A stretch of 64,000 bases of DNA from Competibacter_A sp002352125 (GTDB taxonomy: Bacteria > Pseudomonadota > Gammaproteobacteria > Competibacterales > Competibacteraceae). The notes under the pieces were generated by a model that worked only from the letters and a program-made list of their open reading frames with translations, was not told the origin of the DNA and searched no databases. A program made the position numbers and the translations under genes. The DNA is taken from positions 5,510-69,509 of the forward strand of contig DAOROA010000023.1 of the NCBI GenBank assembly GCA_035441325.1, written 5' to 3'. Shown here one piece after another: positions 63,064-64,000 of the stretch (its first letter is position 1; each line of letters opens with the position of its first letter).

Positions 63064-63149
63064 ACCATCGATCCACCGTCGCGAAACATGGACCGGCGGC
63101 TTAGCCGCCCTCCAGCTCCCAGCCTTCGATGGCGAAAAAACATTAACGT

Positions 63150-63184
63150 GATGCGCGGCCTTTCAACTGGAAAAGCCGCGCATC
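63150..63184. repeat. Strong inverted repeat between slt and the cytochrome gene
   Basis: GATGCGCGGC and GCCGCGCATC form perfect 10-bp arms; the 15-base loop can extend the stem (CTTTC with GGAAAAG). It lies between two convergent genes and may be a bidirectional terminator, though the T tract is weak on both sides. Confidence 0.5.
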
Positions 63185-63200
63185 GCGCTGGAGATTTTCG

Positions 63201-63731
63201 TTACTGCGGAACCTCGGGAAACAGGATATACGGTTCTCTTGGAGTTTGATCCGGCGGGAGGTAAGCGGGCACCGATTCGCCAGCAGGCCCCAAATACCTT
63301 ATGAATCGATAGAGCGCGCGCAAGTCTTGTTTCGTCATATCACGAAGAGCAAACCAGGGCATCGGCGGGCGGAATTGAGCGGTATGGGCCACCTCGACCC
63401 ACCGATCCTCCGACAGATTGCCTATATACAACCTCAGATTGACCGGATAAGTGGTCCCCCAAGGGCCACGCCAGCCTAGGCGATCACCGACAAGCCAGTC
63501 CTTCTCGGGAATTTTTCCGCCTGTCCGAGCATAGCCCGGGGTGTGGCAGTCGTTACAACCCGCAATTTTGACCAGGTACCTTCCGCGCTCGACTAACTTT
63601 GCTACCGATTCTGCCAATGCATCCTTGGCAGACATGAAGAACGCCGCGCAGGCAGCATGCCGGCTGGCCACCAGCAATAAATCTTTGCGCGTGCGCAGCT
63701 CCCGATTGCTCGGATTTCGCTTACCGATCAT
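63201..63731 (-). CDS. c-type cytochrome family protein
   Basis: The 176-residue protein has a single heme-binding CNDCH near residue 58 and a distal methionine candidate in PPMPWFALRDMT. It is followed by LRALYRFIRYLG, typical of class I cytochromes c. The N-terminus has a signal-like hydrophobic stretch (LLLVASRHAACAAFFMS), but it is preceded by a basic segment of about 18 residues, so the true start may be internal. No oxidase or dehydrogenase is adjacent. It would be periplasmic. Confidence 0.82.
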   Translation of the reverse strand: MIGKRNPSNRELRTRKDLLLVASRHAACAAFFMSAKDALAESVAKLVERGRYLVKIAGCNDCHTPGYARTGGKIPEKDWLVGDRLGWRGPWGTTYPVNLRLYIGNLSEDRWVEVAHTAQFRPPMPWFALRDMTKQDLRALYRFIRYLGPAGESVPAYLPPDQTPREPYILFPEVPQ

Positions 63732-63792
63732 CGACTTGCTGGAGCTATGGCAGGATTGCTACCAGATCGATCCAAACCTGTTCCCGTTGGAT

Positions 63793-63972
63793 TTAGCTGG
63801 TTGGCGCGAACTCCACGACGTGAAGCAAGCGAAATTCGAGAGGTCGTCCTTTGCCTTCTAAACCGAACGGTCGTCCGGGTGCCTTGCCCCGCCATACGGA
63901 TTCGTCGATTAGAAAATCCTCGCCATAGAGTCTTTCTTTGGGACGACTTAGTACTCCGTAAATTAAGTTTAT
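63793..63972 (-). pseudogene. Possible C-terminal remnant of an unidentified protein
   Basis: A minus-strand frame of about 58 codons reads YGVLSRPKERLYGEDFLIDE and continues with GRPFGLEGKGRPLEFRLLHVVEF before a TAA. The composition looks protein-like, but there is no ATG, and an in-frame stop lies just upstream at about 63975. It may be the tail of a broken gene. I recognise no family. Confidence 0.3.
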
Positions 63973-64000
63973 TTATACCAATTCAAGTGGTAGTTTATCG

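Noticed and set aside
1..64000. Mobile elements, CRISPR arrays, prophage genes
   Set aside because: No transposase, integrase, direct-repeat array or phage structural gene was recognised; the intein is the only clear mobile element.

Overview
The window is a dense, GC-rich bacterial chromosome segment that looks gammaproteobacterial. Its best landmarks are PrkA-YeaH-SpoVR, PyrC of the PyrC (E. coli) type, a YnjB/YnjC pair, MepA, a Slt70-like transglycosylase and PPK1. A phasin plus two polyphosphate kinases and a CHAD protein suggest an organism that stores polyhydroxyalkanoate and polyphosphate, perhaps a relative of Competibacter. That lineage guess is inference only. No rRNA, tRNA, CRISPR array or complete insertion sequence was seen.

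Layout. 0-3 kb: the end of a PhoH-type gene, a cardiolipin synthase and an AI-2E family transporter. 3.5-9.4 kb: the stress operon prkA-yeaH-spoVR, in which spoVR carries a complete LAGLIDADG intein. 9.8-13.6 kb: murein endopeptidase MepA, MsrB, a CPA2 cation/proton antiporter, a small GlsB/YeaQ-type membrane protein and a secreted nuclease-fold protein. 13.7-20 kb: a three-gene minus-strand signalling cluster made of a PstS-like binding protein, a hybrid histidine kinase and a REC-PAS-GGDEF-EAL regulator. 20-23 kb: an aspartoacylase-like hydrolase, PyrC and a phasin. 23-27 kb: a NifX-like/DsrE-like/methyltransferase/metallo-hydrolase cluster divergent from a Crp/Fnr regulator, with a perfect 18-bp palindrome between them. 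27-34.4 kb: a P-type cation ATPase, YnjB-YnjC without a visible ATPase, and a lone Tat-exported DctP. 34.7-38.5 kb: one reading frame that fuses DNA topoisomerase III to a RecQ helicase. 38.6-42.5 kb: a second REC-PAS-GGDEF-EAL protein and an HD-GYP protein. 42.5-48.7 kb: DUF805, a DUF58 remnant, a Bax-inhibitor-1 protein, a small HNH protein preceded by a candidate anti-Shine-Dalgarno small RNA, an MmgE/PrpD protein, a CHAD protein and an MFS transporter. 48.8-55.6 kb: a 2238-residue sensor kinase with about ten PAS domains. 55.9-59.7 kb: ppk2-ppk1. 60-63.7 kb: two lytic transglycosylases and a c-type cytochrome.

The genes group into three themes: signalling through c-di-GMP and phosphorelays, storage polymer metabolism (polyphosphate and PHA), and cell-wall turnover with general stress. 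The most unusual items are the SpoVR intein, the Topo III-RecQ fusion, the candidate CU-rich small RNA at 44.8 kb, and the PstS-like/kinase/c-di-GMP cluster. Several short decayed fragments (aminotransferase N-terminus, DUF58) mark places where genes have been lost.
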